64,000 nt of DNA. It comes from Siphonodentalium dalli (lineage: Eukaryota > Mollusca > Scaphopoda > Gadilida > Siphonodentaliidae). Both the position numbers and the translations under genes were made by a program. Shown here piece after piece: positions 37,131 to 49,560 of the stretch. The stretch lies in NCBI GenBank assembly GCA_032622095.1, contig CP136068.1, forward strand, positions 187,107,309 to 187,171,308, given 5' to 3'. The stretch's first letter is position 1. Each line of letters starts with the position of its first letter. A model generated the notes under the pieces. The model was not told the origin of the DNA and searched no databases. It was given only the letters and a program-made list of their open reading frames with translations.

Positions 37131-38360
37131 CAATAATAACACTCAATTTTGCTTGTTTGTTCGTTTGTGTGTCCGCTTATATGCGTCCAAACGGTCCGAC
37201 CATCGGATCTGAACATTCGTATATACCTTACTCGTATTTCAATTCGCGCATAACTATATTTCGCTCAGCTTTGAATTCGTGCACTGACAACAATATTTTC
37301 CTAATTGTTTTGGATTTGATAACAAGTTTCAGGTCTTAAACAATCGATCCTGAAGATAGATGTGTATATTAAACACAATAACGACGGATTTACACCGTGA
37401 ATGTAAAACAAGACAGCAACATCAATGGGTTGTCAAGATGTGTGTTTATATGCTCCAAATAATTATTCTCAGTGATATTCAATTGAAATAGTTATAGCCA
37501 TCATTGGAATAAACTCAAAAGAAGTAAAACCACAACCACATTCTAGGCAGCTGACTTCAGAACAAAAATTCAACACTTGGCTGATGATTGTGTTGGCACA
37601 AATAATGAAGGATGTTTGGTCACTCCGTGCAGTGTTGATATAACAGTGGGCGTACTTTCTTGCACCTTCAGTATTGGCTACATGCAAATACGCCAATAGG
37701 TCTGCGTAACAAGGTTCAATACGATGTGCGTTTCTACTTCTTCAAATGCGTCCGTGTGAATATGAATTTGATGATTAAGTACGAAATGATATACCCGGCC
37801 TAATGTAACATACAATTGCTCGTGATGCGAACTGCTACCGCATTCGTATTATAAATATTGGCTATGGATATTCGTTTCGGGTTAACACGACACTCAGCTG
37901 AATAGAAGGACGATATGAGAAGGTTGTGATGTTGAAATGAAATAGGTCACATATACTTCTCAAATAGTTTGTTTACTACATGCTTAACAAGTGGCCCCAC
38001 TCAACAGAGTAAGTGGAAATTGACGTGTCAGTTATACTTAACATATGACGCACACGAGAGGGGTCGAATACGTACAATGTGTCCACCATTGTGGGTGTAC
38101 ACAAGAGCGTGGTATCCTGTATGTCATTACTTGAGAGACGCTCGTCTGGGGACAATATGACATGTGTTTCCTGCGCCTCTTAAAATTCGCGACCCCGGCC
38201 ATAAGAAATAAACACCCACTTGAGTCTACGAAGACTTTGTACTTAGTACGAAGATTACATCAACTAACACCACACAATTCATTGAGTTATCACGTAGCTT
38301 CCCAATAATATCAGTTCACACGTCCTCGTAAATAATTATATAGGTAAGTATAAACATGTA

Positions 38361-38362
<2 letters not shown>
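37131..38362. other. Gene-free spacer
   Basis: Several open frames of 60-75 codons without any recognisable domain. No repeat array. I see nothing I can name. Confidence 0.5.

Positions 38363-38402
<40 letters not shown>
38363..38402. repeat. (AT)20 microsatellite
   Basis: Uninterrupted AT run of about 40 bp. Confidence 0.97.
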
Positions 38403-38406
<4 letters not shown>

Positions 38407-40029
38407 GTACCCATTGTAGCAATTTGCGGTAAACTAATTTATCTATAATATACTGCATGGGATATCACTGTCACTCATTTACCCTTTTATTATTTGTGGT
38501 TGCAAGGAGAAGATGTCGCGCTATAGAAGGATGTAACCCCCTGGAATCTAAAATCCGGAATCCGGCTATAAAATTGTCATGTAATGCAGGATCCAATTTA
38601 AGGGAAGATTATAAGCCAATTTCAATAAACTCCCGATAATAACAACGACCTACTATCGATAATATACAGAACTAATCAATTTGAGTCGGCAATGTGTTCT
38701 GTAAACGTTCAGGTTAATCTTAACATCTAATTTAATTATGTAAACTAAATTTAATTTATGGCTCAGGTCATACATTAAGGTACGATCTTCCATGTACAAG
38801 ACGCAATCAAAATAATTGGCGGAAAGTGTATTGCACAACACGCACGTTAGGTATGGCACACATCGTGTAACACATTAACAATGATGTTGTTACGGGCGTG
38901 GTATCAAACCACTCACTGACTATATAATACAACTAGCAGGGTTACCCGGCGTTGCCCAGGTTAAAGTCATGTGAAACCCTCTGTGGATATTTGGTGAGAA
39001 TAGAGAATACTCTTGCTCTCAAAGTGTTACACGTATTCTCATAAATTGTATATCCAAATGGCATCACAAAATGTTGATTCTAACATATGGAATATAAGTA
39101 GTGGCTCACCTTGTCAGGTCGGAGCGATCGTCATTTTGTTTATCGTGTTTAATCCGTCCCACCAATAAAGAAATATTTATTTATTTACAACTGCGTATAC
39201 TTCAGACGTTATAGCATGAAACATGAACATCATAAACACGTACATTAGTTCGAAAACATAAAAGACGACAATTGTGTTTTACATAGAGATGTATTAATCA
39301 ATAAATCAATCAATCTAGTTAATCATATCTTCATGAAGATACAGATGTTTTAAAGATATGTCCAGGTGCTCCTCTGTGCTTGTGCTATATACTGGCTAAT
39401 CATTTATGAGTCTGTTCTAAAAAATGAAAGAAATCCTCTGTATCGGGCAGATAGACCCTTGTCAGAGGTCAATATTGGAGGATCCTGAAAAGTCATGTGT
39501 TACGGACTGCGTTTTCATTTATTTCAGAAGTAACCATATTTGACTGCACACTATGACCACTATTTTTGAACAGGCCTGCTCTACATTTCCATATATCTTG
39601 GCATTTGTAACTTGTTTTGTGGAAACTATATTGAATGGGACAGACTCAATCGTGTTATAATATATACATGAGCCATTCTAATATGCAATTATCTGACGTT
39701 TCAAGGTCCCTCAGTTTGAATAAATATATGCATCTCTTAAATAGATTGATATAGATATACTTTTAATGATTTCTGCTATCTATCTGTGTTGCTATATCAT
39801 TATAGGAATGCCCTGATTTCCATCTCCATATAAATATGACAGTTGAGAAGATGTAATTGTTCTTGTGACTTAATTCGGTCACCATTTGTTGTGAAATTGG
39901 GATGCCAAAAACTACTTAGAACGACATGGAGATGGCCTGGGAGATGACTATTTATAACTTTGTTGTATATCGGCGAATTGAACAATCTTATAAATGCTAG
40001 TGAATATTCTCTCGCCACCCATGACCCAA
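38403..40029. other. Gene-free stretch with a possible dispersed-element start at 38,937
   Basis: Mostly unremarkable AT-rich sequence. At 38,937-38,962 GCAGGGTTACCCGGCGTTGCCCAGGTT contains a self-complementary ACCCGG/CCAGGT hairpin of the kind seen at the start of some invertebrate dispersed repeats. Without a second copy in the window this stays a suggestion. No gene recognised. Confidence 0.4.
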
Positions 40030-41700
40030 AACGACCCAAAATGTGATTTAATTCATCATATCGTTAGAGAAGAACGTGCATGGATTTGGTGGAATCAGTG
40101 CTAAATATATTTGTATCAACTTTGGTGCAACTCCCCTCATGCATGACTTGAACCGCGACACTTTTGTCATATTTAAGCCATATCTATTAGACTCATGCAT
40201 ACATTATATAATGGAGATGAGTATATATAAGTTTGGTGGTAATCGGCAACTAAACATATTCTTATCATAGTTATTACCCCCCCCCCCCCCATCTCTCACC
40301 CAAACGGCACCAATTTCGCACCTTTAAATCACACTGTTATATTCCTCGTATCACGGAGAAGAATAATACATAAATTTGGTCGAAATATGTTCTAACAATA
40401 GCCCATTCCCTGACACCAACAACGTCACTTTAGAAAATTTTAACCCGCACCATTATCTTAAAAGTTACCCATGTTAGACCGCCTTGGTGCCATCTCGATT
40501 GTACCCTTAAAGCTATATATAGAACACAGGCATATATTCGCAAATATTTTATTCATTGTATCATTGGCACTAACATATTTTTATAAGTTTTTGGTGACCC
40601 TCCCGTCCCTATTTCGGACTCAAGCGGCGCCACTTTTGACATCATTAAACCACACACTTAGACTCATGATAGAGATGAATATATATACAATTTATGAAAA
40701 TTGGCGAGTATACAAATTCGTATCAAATTTAGGGACACCATTGCATATCGCTCACCCAAAGGGCACCAATGCAATTTGGCGCATTTAAACCACACGATTA
40801 GATTATTCGTATCACGGAGAAGAATATGCATCAATCAGGTGGAAATCGGCGCTAAACATATTGTTTATCAATGTGTGTGTCCCTCTCACCCTCTAGGCAC
40901 CCCTGACTCGAATAGCCACACTTTTGACATCTTTAAACCACACAATTATACTCCTGATATCATGGAGATTATTATTTTTAAGTTTGGTGCTAATCCGCGA
41001 CTAAACAAATTTTTATCAAATTTAGTGACCACTCCACCCTACCCCATCTCTCACAAAACCGGCACCAATATGACGTCTTTAAAATCACACGATTAGATTC
41101 CTCATATCATGGATCAATTTGGAGGAAATTGACGCTAAAAATTATTGTGTATCAATTTTGGTGCTCCTCTCCCTTTCAGTACACCCCTGACTCGAATGAT
41201 GCCAATTTTGACAGCTTTAAGCCACGCCATTAGACACCTCATACCATGGGGATGAACTTGTATATGTTTCGTGGCAATCGGCGACTAAACCAATTCTTAT
41301 CAATTTAGTACCCACCCACCACCCCCACCCCAAATATCTCATCCCAACGACACCGATTTGCCGTCTTTAAATCACACAATACGATCCTTGTATCATGGGG
41401 AAGATCTCAGAAGAATGTGCATCAATTTGGTGGAATTTAAACCACACCATTAGATTCGTCATATTATGGGATGATTATATATAAGTTTGGTGGCAATCGG
41501 TGACAAATTTGTGTTCTGCCCCTCCCCCTTTTCTGCCCCTGACAACAACGGCGTCACTTTAGAAAATTATAACCCTCGCCATTATCTTTCTCGTAAAAAG
41601 TTACCCCTATTAGACCCCTTTTGTGCCATCTAGGTGGTCCCCTGTGAATTTCTACAGAACACAGACAGACATTCGCAAATATAGATATAGAAAAATATGT
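40030..41700. repeat. Diverged tandem repeat of about 290 bp (two related halves), inside a 1.13-kb duplication
   Basis: CTTTTGACATCTTTAAACCA-type boxes recur at about 40,154, 40,633, 40,921 and 41,197, and the partner boxes (ATTTGGCGCATTTAAACC type) at about 40,312, 40,777, 41,070 and 41,353, giving a two-part unit of 276-293 bp. A distinct block (GTCACTTTAGAAAATT ... TTACCC ... TAGACC ... GTGCCATCT ... CATTCGCAAATAT) occurs at about 40,423-40,545 and again at 41,552-41,680, offset by about 1,130 bp. A C-run lies at 40,277-40,290. The open frames of 60-131 codons follow the repeats and carry no domain. Confidence 0.75.
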
Positions 41701-42678
41701 ATCTGGGACTATTATGCATAATTGTACTATAGCATATAACATAACATTAATTTGATACGTTTACCTGAACACTGTACACAAATACATCGATGGCAAGCGC
41801 TCTATTTTAAATATCGTTCTTAAATGCCATCCGTAACATCAAGCTGCATATATACAGCGCCATCGACAGCCAGATATAGTGGAAATATGGTTACCCTGTT
41901 CTACGAATCAGAGAATATAGGAACCAACAACATAATTTGAGTGCAGTAGTTCTTTAAGAATAATGTGGAATATCAGAGCATTTTGAAGAAGAAGACGAAG
42001 AAGAAAAACATAGTAGCTACCTTTCACATTGTGAACAACAGATAATTATTACGAATAGCTATTTTAGACCGTGAGCTACCATATGGCCACCCTCCCCATG
42101 CGGATTTTTGCCAACTATGTTTTCCGATAGACGGATATATTTCACATATGTTTCTGCTTGTTGGCCACTCGATCGTGAGGGCTGTTTCATTGTATAGCGA
42201 TTTTCAACAAACAACTTTTTGCGATAAAATCCTTATTGGGGGTAGGGGAAACATTTCTGTCAAAATATATACTAAAATTATATGTATCTTTTCAAACTCA
42301 GTTTCATTCGAACTGTATGCAATACGTGTCTGCATCGATAGTGATACACGGACACCTGACTCGATATTTGTCTTAAAGTGACACCGATGATATGCTTTTT
42401 TATTTATTTTGAAGATATATATGAAAAAGTACAGTGTGTGAACTTACGCGTGCATAACGTAATTCAACTATGAAGAATACAGATGTGTCCATGATTTTCC
42501 ATGAGAAAATAGGCCAGGGCAGTTTCCTATATCATTCTACGAGTACATGGATGTATACAGGTAGTAGTGAGTGTAGGTAAATTGCCAGTCGCTCGATGTG
42601 TGTGCCAAAATTGATTTTATGGTTTTATATTGTACCTCAGATGTTAGTAAATCCACAAAAAGTTGGTCTACATTTGAT
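41701..42678. other. Gene-free spacer
   Basis: AT-rich; a short AAG-rich patch at about 41,985-42,010. No recognisable gene, RNA or repeat array. Confidence 0.5.
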
Positions 42679-43610
42679 TCTGGCATATAATATGGATGTT
42701 GGGGACACATCTGGGCCCTCCTGCATCTGGACATGACTCAGGTATATTTGCCATATGTTTACGCTGGACGGGCTCAAATGTGGGGTTCATCATTTTAAGG
42801 GCCCCTCTAAAAATGGGTACCTGCCTATATCTTTGTATTCTGGGCATATACTATGGATATTGGGACATATCTGGACAACCCTGCATATGGGTATGGCTCA
42901 GGTATAATTGGCTTATGTTTACGCAGCACGGGATCAAATTTGGGTTTCACCATTTTAAGGGCCCATCATAAAAAATGGGTATTTGCTTGTATCGTTGGAT
43001 TCTGGGCATATAATATGGATATTGGGACATATCGGGACCATACTTCATCTGGACATGACTCATGTATAGTTGGCTTAGGTATACACTACACGGGCTAACA
43101 TTTGGGGTTCACTATTTTAAGGGCCCATCATAAAAATGGATATGTGCCTATATCGTTGGATTCTGGGCATATAATATGGATATTGGGACATATCTAGACC
43201 ACCCGGCATCTGGACATGACTCAGGTATAGTTGTGTTAGCTCTACACTGCACGGGCTCACATTTGGGGTTTTCTATTTTAAGGGCCCATTATAGAAAATG
43301 GGTATGTGCATATATCTTTGGATTCTGGGCATATAACATCGATATTGAGACATATCTGTACCGTCCTGCATCTGGACATGACTGGGAATAGTTTACTTAG
43401 TTTTACACTGAACGGGCTCAAACTTGGTGTTCACCATTTTAAGGGCCCATCATAAAAAATGGGTATGTGTCTATATCGTTGGATTCTGGGCATATAATAT
43501 GGATATTAGGACACACATGGACTCCCTTGCATATCTACATGACTCAGGTATAGGTTGGCTTAGGTTTACACCGCACGTGCTCCAATTTGTGACAAACAAT
43601 GATAGCTCAC
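42679..43610. repeat. 161-bp tandem repeat, about 6 copies
   Basis: TCTGGGCATATAATATGGAT starts lie at 42,679, 42,839, 43,001, 43,162, 43,323 and 43,485 (steps 160-162). Each unit contains CATCTGGACATGACTCAGGT, CACGGGCTCAAATTTGGGGT, CACCATTTTAAGGGCCCATC and AAAAATGGGTATGTGCCTAT. Since 161 is not divisible by three, the frame changes in each copy; the open frames of 70-90 codons are artefacts. Confidence 0.95.
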
Positions 43611-44824
43611 TTAAACACCACACCCGTGCTCATCCACATTAGTGTTTTCACGATATTGTCTTGTCTTGTCTTATTGATAAATTGTTATCATATGCCTAGA
43701 TTGTAAATACGTTAAGGTTTTTCATGTTGCATATTCAAATAATTTTAGATCATCTTAAGCAATTTCCAAATAGTAGGTATTATATTTTGGCTTTATATAA
43801 AGTTTAAATTTGGGATTCTTAACTTAGTTAATTTCAAAAACTATTTCAAATATATTTCAGAGTTTTTATAAAACACATTTTTAACGTGTTACTATCTTAA
43901 GTAAGTTCTTACTAGTATGGGCATGGTTCATTTAATTCACATAAATCATTTAATGTACTGTATAAGTAACTCTAAATGGTATCTGATATAGTTTAGTAAT
44001 ATAATATAATTTAGTATGCTTCATCAAACATAGAACATGGTTGCTAATGGAATTTGACACAACGAACCAAATATATAAACAAGACTTAGTATTTGGTTCT
44101 CACATAGTATAATTGTATTAATAATGTTATGCAAAATATATAATAATCAAAATTATTTTAAATGCCTACTTGTTTTGATACCACAGTAATCATTTCAAAT
44201 TTGTCAAATCTTTAATATTATTTCGGAAACGATTTAGCTTTGAAAGTAAATCTAATTCGCATGTATCTTATATCAACTAGTCAACTCTCTATTTAGTCAG
44301 TTTCATAGTAACAAATATCACATACAAAAGTTATTTTATAATTATTTAGTAATCTCATAAAATAGTCAATTTCATAACCATCCATTAATCATACTTATTT
44401 CATTCCATAAATGCAGATGAATCTCAATAATTAAATATTCTCACATACATCTGAAATGATTTATAAAGTTCTATCTTTATAACTGGTTTGAGCGAATTAT
44501 ATTTTTGTATTTTCATAATTTAATAAATTGATTATCGCTAACACTAACAATTTATGTCTTTAGTGTTTACCCCGAAATCTGCTGTTACAAGCCCAGCTTA
44601 ACTATAACTACAGTTAACTATATATACTGCGCAGTACGTTGGTGTGAGAACATAAAGTGTATTAAAATATATGATACCAATCAGCCATCCTCGACTTATG
44701 TGATTAGATTTGGTGATTCATGTTTCCATGTTGTATGTTTCTTAAGAGCACAAAGCGATGACATAATCTGTGCGATTTTTCAATTGCACTCACTTATGTA
44801 TGTCGTTCGTTTTATTTATCAGAG
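43611..44824. other. Gene-free AT-rich spacer
   Basis: Strongly AT-rich with no recognisable gene. It precedes the LINE endonuclease remnant and may include its 5' end, but nothing in it can be assigned. Confidence 0.5.
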
Positions 44825-45526
44825 GTGACGTTCGGCCACATGAATATTTGTGAACCACTTGTGCGTAACAGCAAAACTGAGTCAAACTTAAAAGCCGAAA
44901 ATCGAGGAAATATCAAAATATTGTCTCTCAATGTGTGTGGACTCCGAAAAAAGCTTCAATATCCTGAATTTCAGGAACTTTGCTCTCAACACCACATTTT
45001 ATGCTTTATGGAGACAAACACAGACGACTGTGACCATCTGCATCTGCATCTGCATACAAATGTGTGATAACGATATCAACCTGTTCGATTCAGATATATT
45101 TGAAGATTTGTTGTTTTCAGAGCAGATATACTACTTAAACGCAACTGATATGCCTACGGTCAGACAAAGTGAGGATCTTTCTAGAAACCAATATGGTGGT
45201 TTACTCCTTGAATTAATGGACTCCTTATTTTGAACGGGAGGGCAGACAGAGACAGAAATATCGGATCATTCACAAGTCGTAATAAATCAGTAATCGACTA
45301 TACCATATGCACATCCGCCGCTCTACCGTTGATATTGAACTTCCAAGTGCTCCCCTTTAACCCGTTGACCTCAGACATACATAGCAGTCTGGTAACAGAA
45401 ATAGATCTAGAATATGAATATGCACAGTCTTATGATAACAAATCACCGATAAATAACGGGACGCGCATTAGAAAATGGAACCCTAGCAAGCGTATAGAGT
45501 TCATAGAAAATATTAAAGTGATGTGA
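44825..45526 (+). pseudogene. Broken endonuclease domain of a non-LTR retrotransposon (LINE ORF2 fragment)
   Basis: Three frames carry consecutive pieces of an APE-type (exonuclease-endonuclease-phosphatase) LINE endonuclease. First, 44,825-45,067 has ILSLNVCGLRKKL and the FMET element, which carry the conserved N-terminal Asn and Glu. Second, a frame ending at 45,233 has NQYGGLLLELMDSLF. Third, 45,230-45,526 has NGRADRDRNIGSF, then the Ser-x-x-Asp-Tyr box and the terminal SD box, where the catalytic His seems displaced (SDIHSS). The middle of the domain, between the FMET glutamate and the D/N-rich loop, is missing. Two frameshifts and the deletion make it inactive. It ends just before the point where the linker-RT fragment at 53.9 kb would begin, so both may stem from one family. 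Confidence 0.75.
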
Positions 45527-46317
45527 AACGTAAATTGAACCTCACAATTGAGTTCCCTGCGTCATTCTGTGGGAAGAGTGAATAAAATAACTCAGATACA
45601 CGAAATCCCCCATCCTGAAGTCAGTTTGTACACATTATACGGCCATTCGGCTAACTATTTATATTCATCAATCGTCCCGATTAATCTCACCATAATAACA
45701 CGAAAATACAAACCGATGCGTTGTCTTGTGCAGTCACGGAAATGCCCGAGCACTTCCGACTCGATTGGGATTGAATCGGGTTTCGTTCTCAGAAATGGCT
45801 TCTAGGGAGGATGACCGTTCGCTGGAATAGCGTCATGCACATCAGAATATTAAAGCGAAAAACAAATTGACATCGCAATCGGTAGTCAATTCGACAGGGA
45901 AGGAATAGAAAGGGAATTGTTGCGTGAAATCACAAACGGAAGAACATTGGCCGAGTTAGTGACAAAGATTATAATCGAACAGTGATCGAGAGGTAATAAT
46001 TCCAAAATGTTACTATTTATAGAAAATTGTAAGCGCATTGACCGAATTTTTACATCAATCTGGCCGCAAGCACAGTACCGTGCAGAAAGAGTTGTCTTAC
46101 TTTTGTAACTCAAAACTGTTTAATTACATTATACCTGTACAATAGTACAAATAATTGGTATTCAATATGCCAGTACAGAACATTTGTTAGCTCATTGGCC
46201 ATGAAATGTTTTTAATGGCAAATTCTGTTGTCAAGCTTTAGTAAGCACTATTCATTCTGATGGATGATAACATCGACGTATAATATAGATCGATGATGAT
46301 AACTATAATGGAAAGCC
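45527..46317. other. Gene-free spacer
   Basis: No clear continuation of the LINE reading frame, no other domain and no repeat array. Two open frames of 75-85 codons have no recognisable content. Confidence 0.5.
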
Positions 46318-46738
46318 TTTTTCACATGTATTAGCTAATTGCACATTAGCGTAAGTGAATTACAATTAAGCGTAATGTATTACACTCAGGTGTAATGCAC
46401 ACATATAAAGCGTACTTCACTTACGCTTAACCGTATGATGTAGATAAAGCATTACTCCTATGAGTAATAGAATTATGACTAGTGTGCTTAAGCGTAATTG
46501 ATTAAAGTGTGCTTAAGCGTAATTGATTTACGCTTAAGCTCACTTGTCATTTATTTTCATTGATAGATTAATTACACTTAATCATAAATGAATTATGCTT
46601 AAGCGATTATACGAGAAGCCGTTTTCACATTTATTCTGCTTAATCGCAAATCATTTACGCTTAAGTGTAAATCATTTGCACTTAAGAGCAAATCATTTAT
46701 ACTTAAATACAAATCATATGCGCTTTAGCGGAAATAGT

Positions 46739-47575
46739 ATGGGAGGCCCTTTTCACATTTATTATTTATTTGCGCTTAAGCGCAAATATTTGTGCTTAAG
46801 CATAAATCATTAAGCGCAAATATTTGTGCTTAAGCTTAAATCATTTGCGCTTAAGAACAAATATGTGTCTATCAATTTATTTGCGCTTAAGCGCAAATAC
46901 CTAACACTCCATTACATCCCTCTGATGTGAATGATTGAGTCCATCTCATATTATATTAGCATGGGCCCATAGTAATAGCCCCATACAGACTCGAAGTTGA
47001 AGAAAAAACATATTTCCATATCCATATCAGCATCTCTGTCCCTGGTGTCCCAAGATTTGGTGCCTCACTCCCAGAGCTCATGTATATTTCATTATCTCCT
47101 GCACAGATATATACCATTTCCATGGCCATAAATAGGGAATTAGGGGCTACTGGGGTTTGCTTCCCTCATATGGTGTACTCATTGACTTGAAGTTGGGGAA
47201 AAACCCCTATTTTCATAATATCAGCATCCCTGTCCCCAAGAATTTGTGTCGCCATCCCAGAGATATAGTATATTTTATAAAAGAGACATATCCTACACAG
47301 ATCTATATCATTTCCATGGTCATAAAACAGATCTTGGGGTTTCTGGGGGATTGTTTCCCTCATATGGTGGGGCTATATCAACTTTAGTGATGTGTTTAGG
47401 CCTGTGCCATGTAAAATTAATTCAGGGGGGATCAATGCATATTGATTTTTATTTGCGCTTAAGTGCAAATGATTTGCGCTTAAGCGCAAATATGATCTAT
47501 TTGCTTAATTGCAAATGATAGAGGTTATTTGCGCTTAAGCGTAAATAAATAATAAATGTGAAAAGGGCCTCCCAT
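46739..47575. repeat. Inverted repeat pair A: GGGAGGCCCTTTTCACATTT arms
   Basis: The arm at 46,739-46,787 (ATGGGAGGCCCTTTTCACAT ... TGCGCTTAAGCGCAAAT) is the near-perfect reverse complement of 47,527-47,575. A third, weaker complement lies at about 47,655-47,711 and related direct copies start at about 46,318 and 46,610. This suggests a terminal motif used repeatedly. Confidence 0.75.
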
Positions 47576-47840
47576 ATAATAGATCACATTTATGGCAATT
47601 TTATGCTAAAGCGCAAATATATTATTAGACACATATTTTTTGCGCTTGAGCGCAATTGATTTACACTAATAAATAATATATTTGAAAAGGCTGTCTCCCA
47701 TGCGATTTCCTCTAAACTCAAATTTACTCTGGCAATAAGACATCAATCAAACATCGGTTTAGACTCCCCCATATACTATGAGATGGACTCAATTATTCAG
47801 ACAGAGGAAATCAGTTGGAGTTAGGTATTTGCTTAAGCAT
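46881..47840. repeat. Inverted repeat pair B
   Basis: 46,881-46,966 (TTGCGCTTAAGCGCAAATAC, CTAACACTCC, TTGAGTCCATCTCATA) pairs in reverse complement with 47,766-47,840 (TATGAGATGGACTCAATTAT ... GGAGTTAGGTATTTGCTTAAG). Pairs A and B interlock rather than nest. Confidence 0.7.
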
Positions 47841-48007
47841 TATTCATATTAATTATGCTTAAGTGTAAATGAGTTCCGCGCTTAAGCGTAAATGAAGTAC
47901 GCTTAAACGTAATTCATATACACTCTCATTGAACTCCCCTCAAGCTGAAATGGATACAACCGCATTACTAATGCCAGTAACCTACATCAGGTTATACCAA
48001 TATACAT

Positions 48008-48365
48008 GAGGTATATGGGGAGCCAAATTAACATTTAATAAATAATAGAGCTTAAGCGATATAATTGAGCTTAAGCGATATAATAAGGGAAGATATAATT
48101 GCGATTAAGTTCAATAAGGAAATATCTAATTGCGCTTAGCACAATAAGGAATATCTTATTGCACTTAAGCACAAAAAGGAATATCGTATTGCACTTAAGC
48201 GCAATAAGGAATCTCTAAGCGCAATAAGGAATCTTCTTATTGCACTTAAGCGCGATAAGAAATATTCTTATTGCACTTAAGTGTAATTAGAGATTCCTTG
48301 ATTGGGGGGGGGGGCTTTAGCTCAATTATTTATTAAATGTTAATTTGGCTTCCTCCCATAGAGGT
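48008..48365. repeat. Inverted repeat pair C around the CTTAAG/AATAAGGAATATC array
   Basis: 48,008-48,057 (GGAGCCAAATTAACATTTAA ... AGCTTAAGC) is the reverse complement of 48,314-48,365 (GCTTTAGCTC ... TTAAATGTTAATTTGGCTTCC). The 250 bp between the arms hold short CTTAAG units and a G-run (48,305-48,314). Confidence 0.8.
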
Positions 48366-48480
48366 GAGATAGCTGATGAACCCAATTACACTCAAGCGTA
48401 ATTCAAATGTATTACGCTTATCGTAAGTTAATTATGCTTAAGCATAAATAATTTATGCTTAAGTGTAATTAGCTACTATA

Positions 48481-49103
48481 AAGTGAATCTGGGATAAGGG
48501 GAGTACTCTAAATTGTTCTTTCGACCAGCTGTTTCTACCAATTAAAAAAAATTCTCATTTATTTTGAAACTAATGAAAGACAATGGTATATTTTTTTACT
48601 AGTAATATTCATTATAAACTTGTACAAATCTGAAAACAAACAAAATTTTAATATTTAAGAAATTTACAGCAGCAACCACTATGCCAGGAAGACCAATCGA
48701 TCTAGTTCAGCCCGATTGGGCTATTATAATTTATAGATCGATCGGTAGTTCATGCACTCTCTGCGTTTGAAATATTGCTAATAATTTCCATTTACAGAAG
48801 TCAATAATGCCATTGCAGATAACTTCATCTTAAATTCGACCAAATGTGTTGACGTTTGATAAGAAGGGCAGGAATTCCCCGATTTGTTTATTTTCAATCG
48901 ATGAGAAGCATGACGACCTGGATCAGCTGATCGGTTCGGAGGTGTGCCAATCGTATTTTGCATGCTGTGAATACCCATTCACGCCTAAATTTGCAAACAA
49001 TCCATATATAACATATACACAAAGTGTACAGTGTGTACACTTTGTTAGTTGCCAATTAATTCTCGACATTTCAATTAGAAAACATGAGATATCGATGCAA
49101 AAA
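48481..49103. other. Gene-free spacer
   Basis: No recognisable gene. The frame that opens here runs on into the adjacent hairpin element and is explained by it. Confidence 0.5.
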
Positions 49104-49560
49104 TATGGAATCCTATTACGGCCACTTGCTAATGGCGCTTTCGGCGCACTTTTTGTCGCTTTCGGCGCATCGCGCCGAAAGCGCCGAAAGCGACAAAATG
49201 TGCGCCGATCGGCGCACTTTTTGTCGCTTTCGGCGCTTTCGGCGCGCGCGCCGAAAGCGACAAAAAGTGCGCCATTAGCGTTGTTTCGGCGCGCGCCGAA
49301 AGCGCCGAAAGCGCCGAAAGCGACAAAATGTGCGCCGATCGGCGCACTTTTTGTCGCTTTCGGCGCTTTCGGCGCGCGCGCCGAAAGCGACAAAAAGTGC
49401 GCCATTAGCGTTGTTTCGGCGCGCGCCGAAAGCGCCGAAAGCGACAAAATGTGCGCCGATCGGCGCACTTTTTGTCGCTTTCGGCGCTTTCGGCGCACCG
49501 CGCCGAAAGCGACAGAAAGTGCGCCATTAGGGCATTCGGCGCGGTGCGCCATTAGCGCAT
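49104..49560. mobile_element. GC-rich hairpin element (GCGCCGAAAGCG family), copy 1, right end altered
   Basis: Starts with TATGGAATCCTATTACGGCC + ACTTGCTAATGGCGC, identical to copy 2 at 51,745. The interior consists almost wholly of GCGCCGAAAGCGACAAAAAG boxes in both orientations, with perfect palindromes GTGCGCCGATCGGCGCAC at about 49,200, 49,331 and 49,451. The right terminal repeat is missing or replaced after GCGCCATTAGCGCATG. Long mirror-image open frames exist on both strands (up to 244 codons, Ala/Lys/Ser/Arg-rich). They result from the palindromes and are not called as genes. Confidence 0.8.

Larger units (their letters stand above)
46318..48480. repeat. Field of palindromes centred on CTTAAG with nested inverted repeats
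   Basis: Several dozen short palindromes with CTTAAG at the centre are spread over 2.1 kb. Examples are ATTTGCGCTTAAGCGCAAAT (perfect, 20 bp), ATTACGCTTAAGCGTAAT-like and ATTATGCTTAAGCATAAT-like forms. Spacing is irregular. From about 48,050 to 48,300 they alternate with CAATAAGGAATATC. Three longer inverted-repeat pairs are woven through the field (listed separately). A tandem duplication with an offset of about 195 bp (GACTCGAAGTTG at 46,988, GACTTGAAGTTG at 47,184) sits in the middle. No gene; the open frames simply follow the repeats. Confidence 0.85.

Noticed and set aside
42537-43642. Membrane-like open frames of 65-91 codons
   Set aside because: Each is a unit of the 161-bp repeat, whose period is not a multiple of three.
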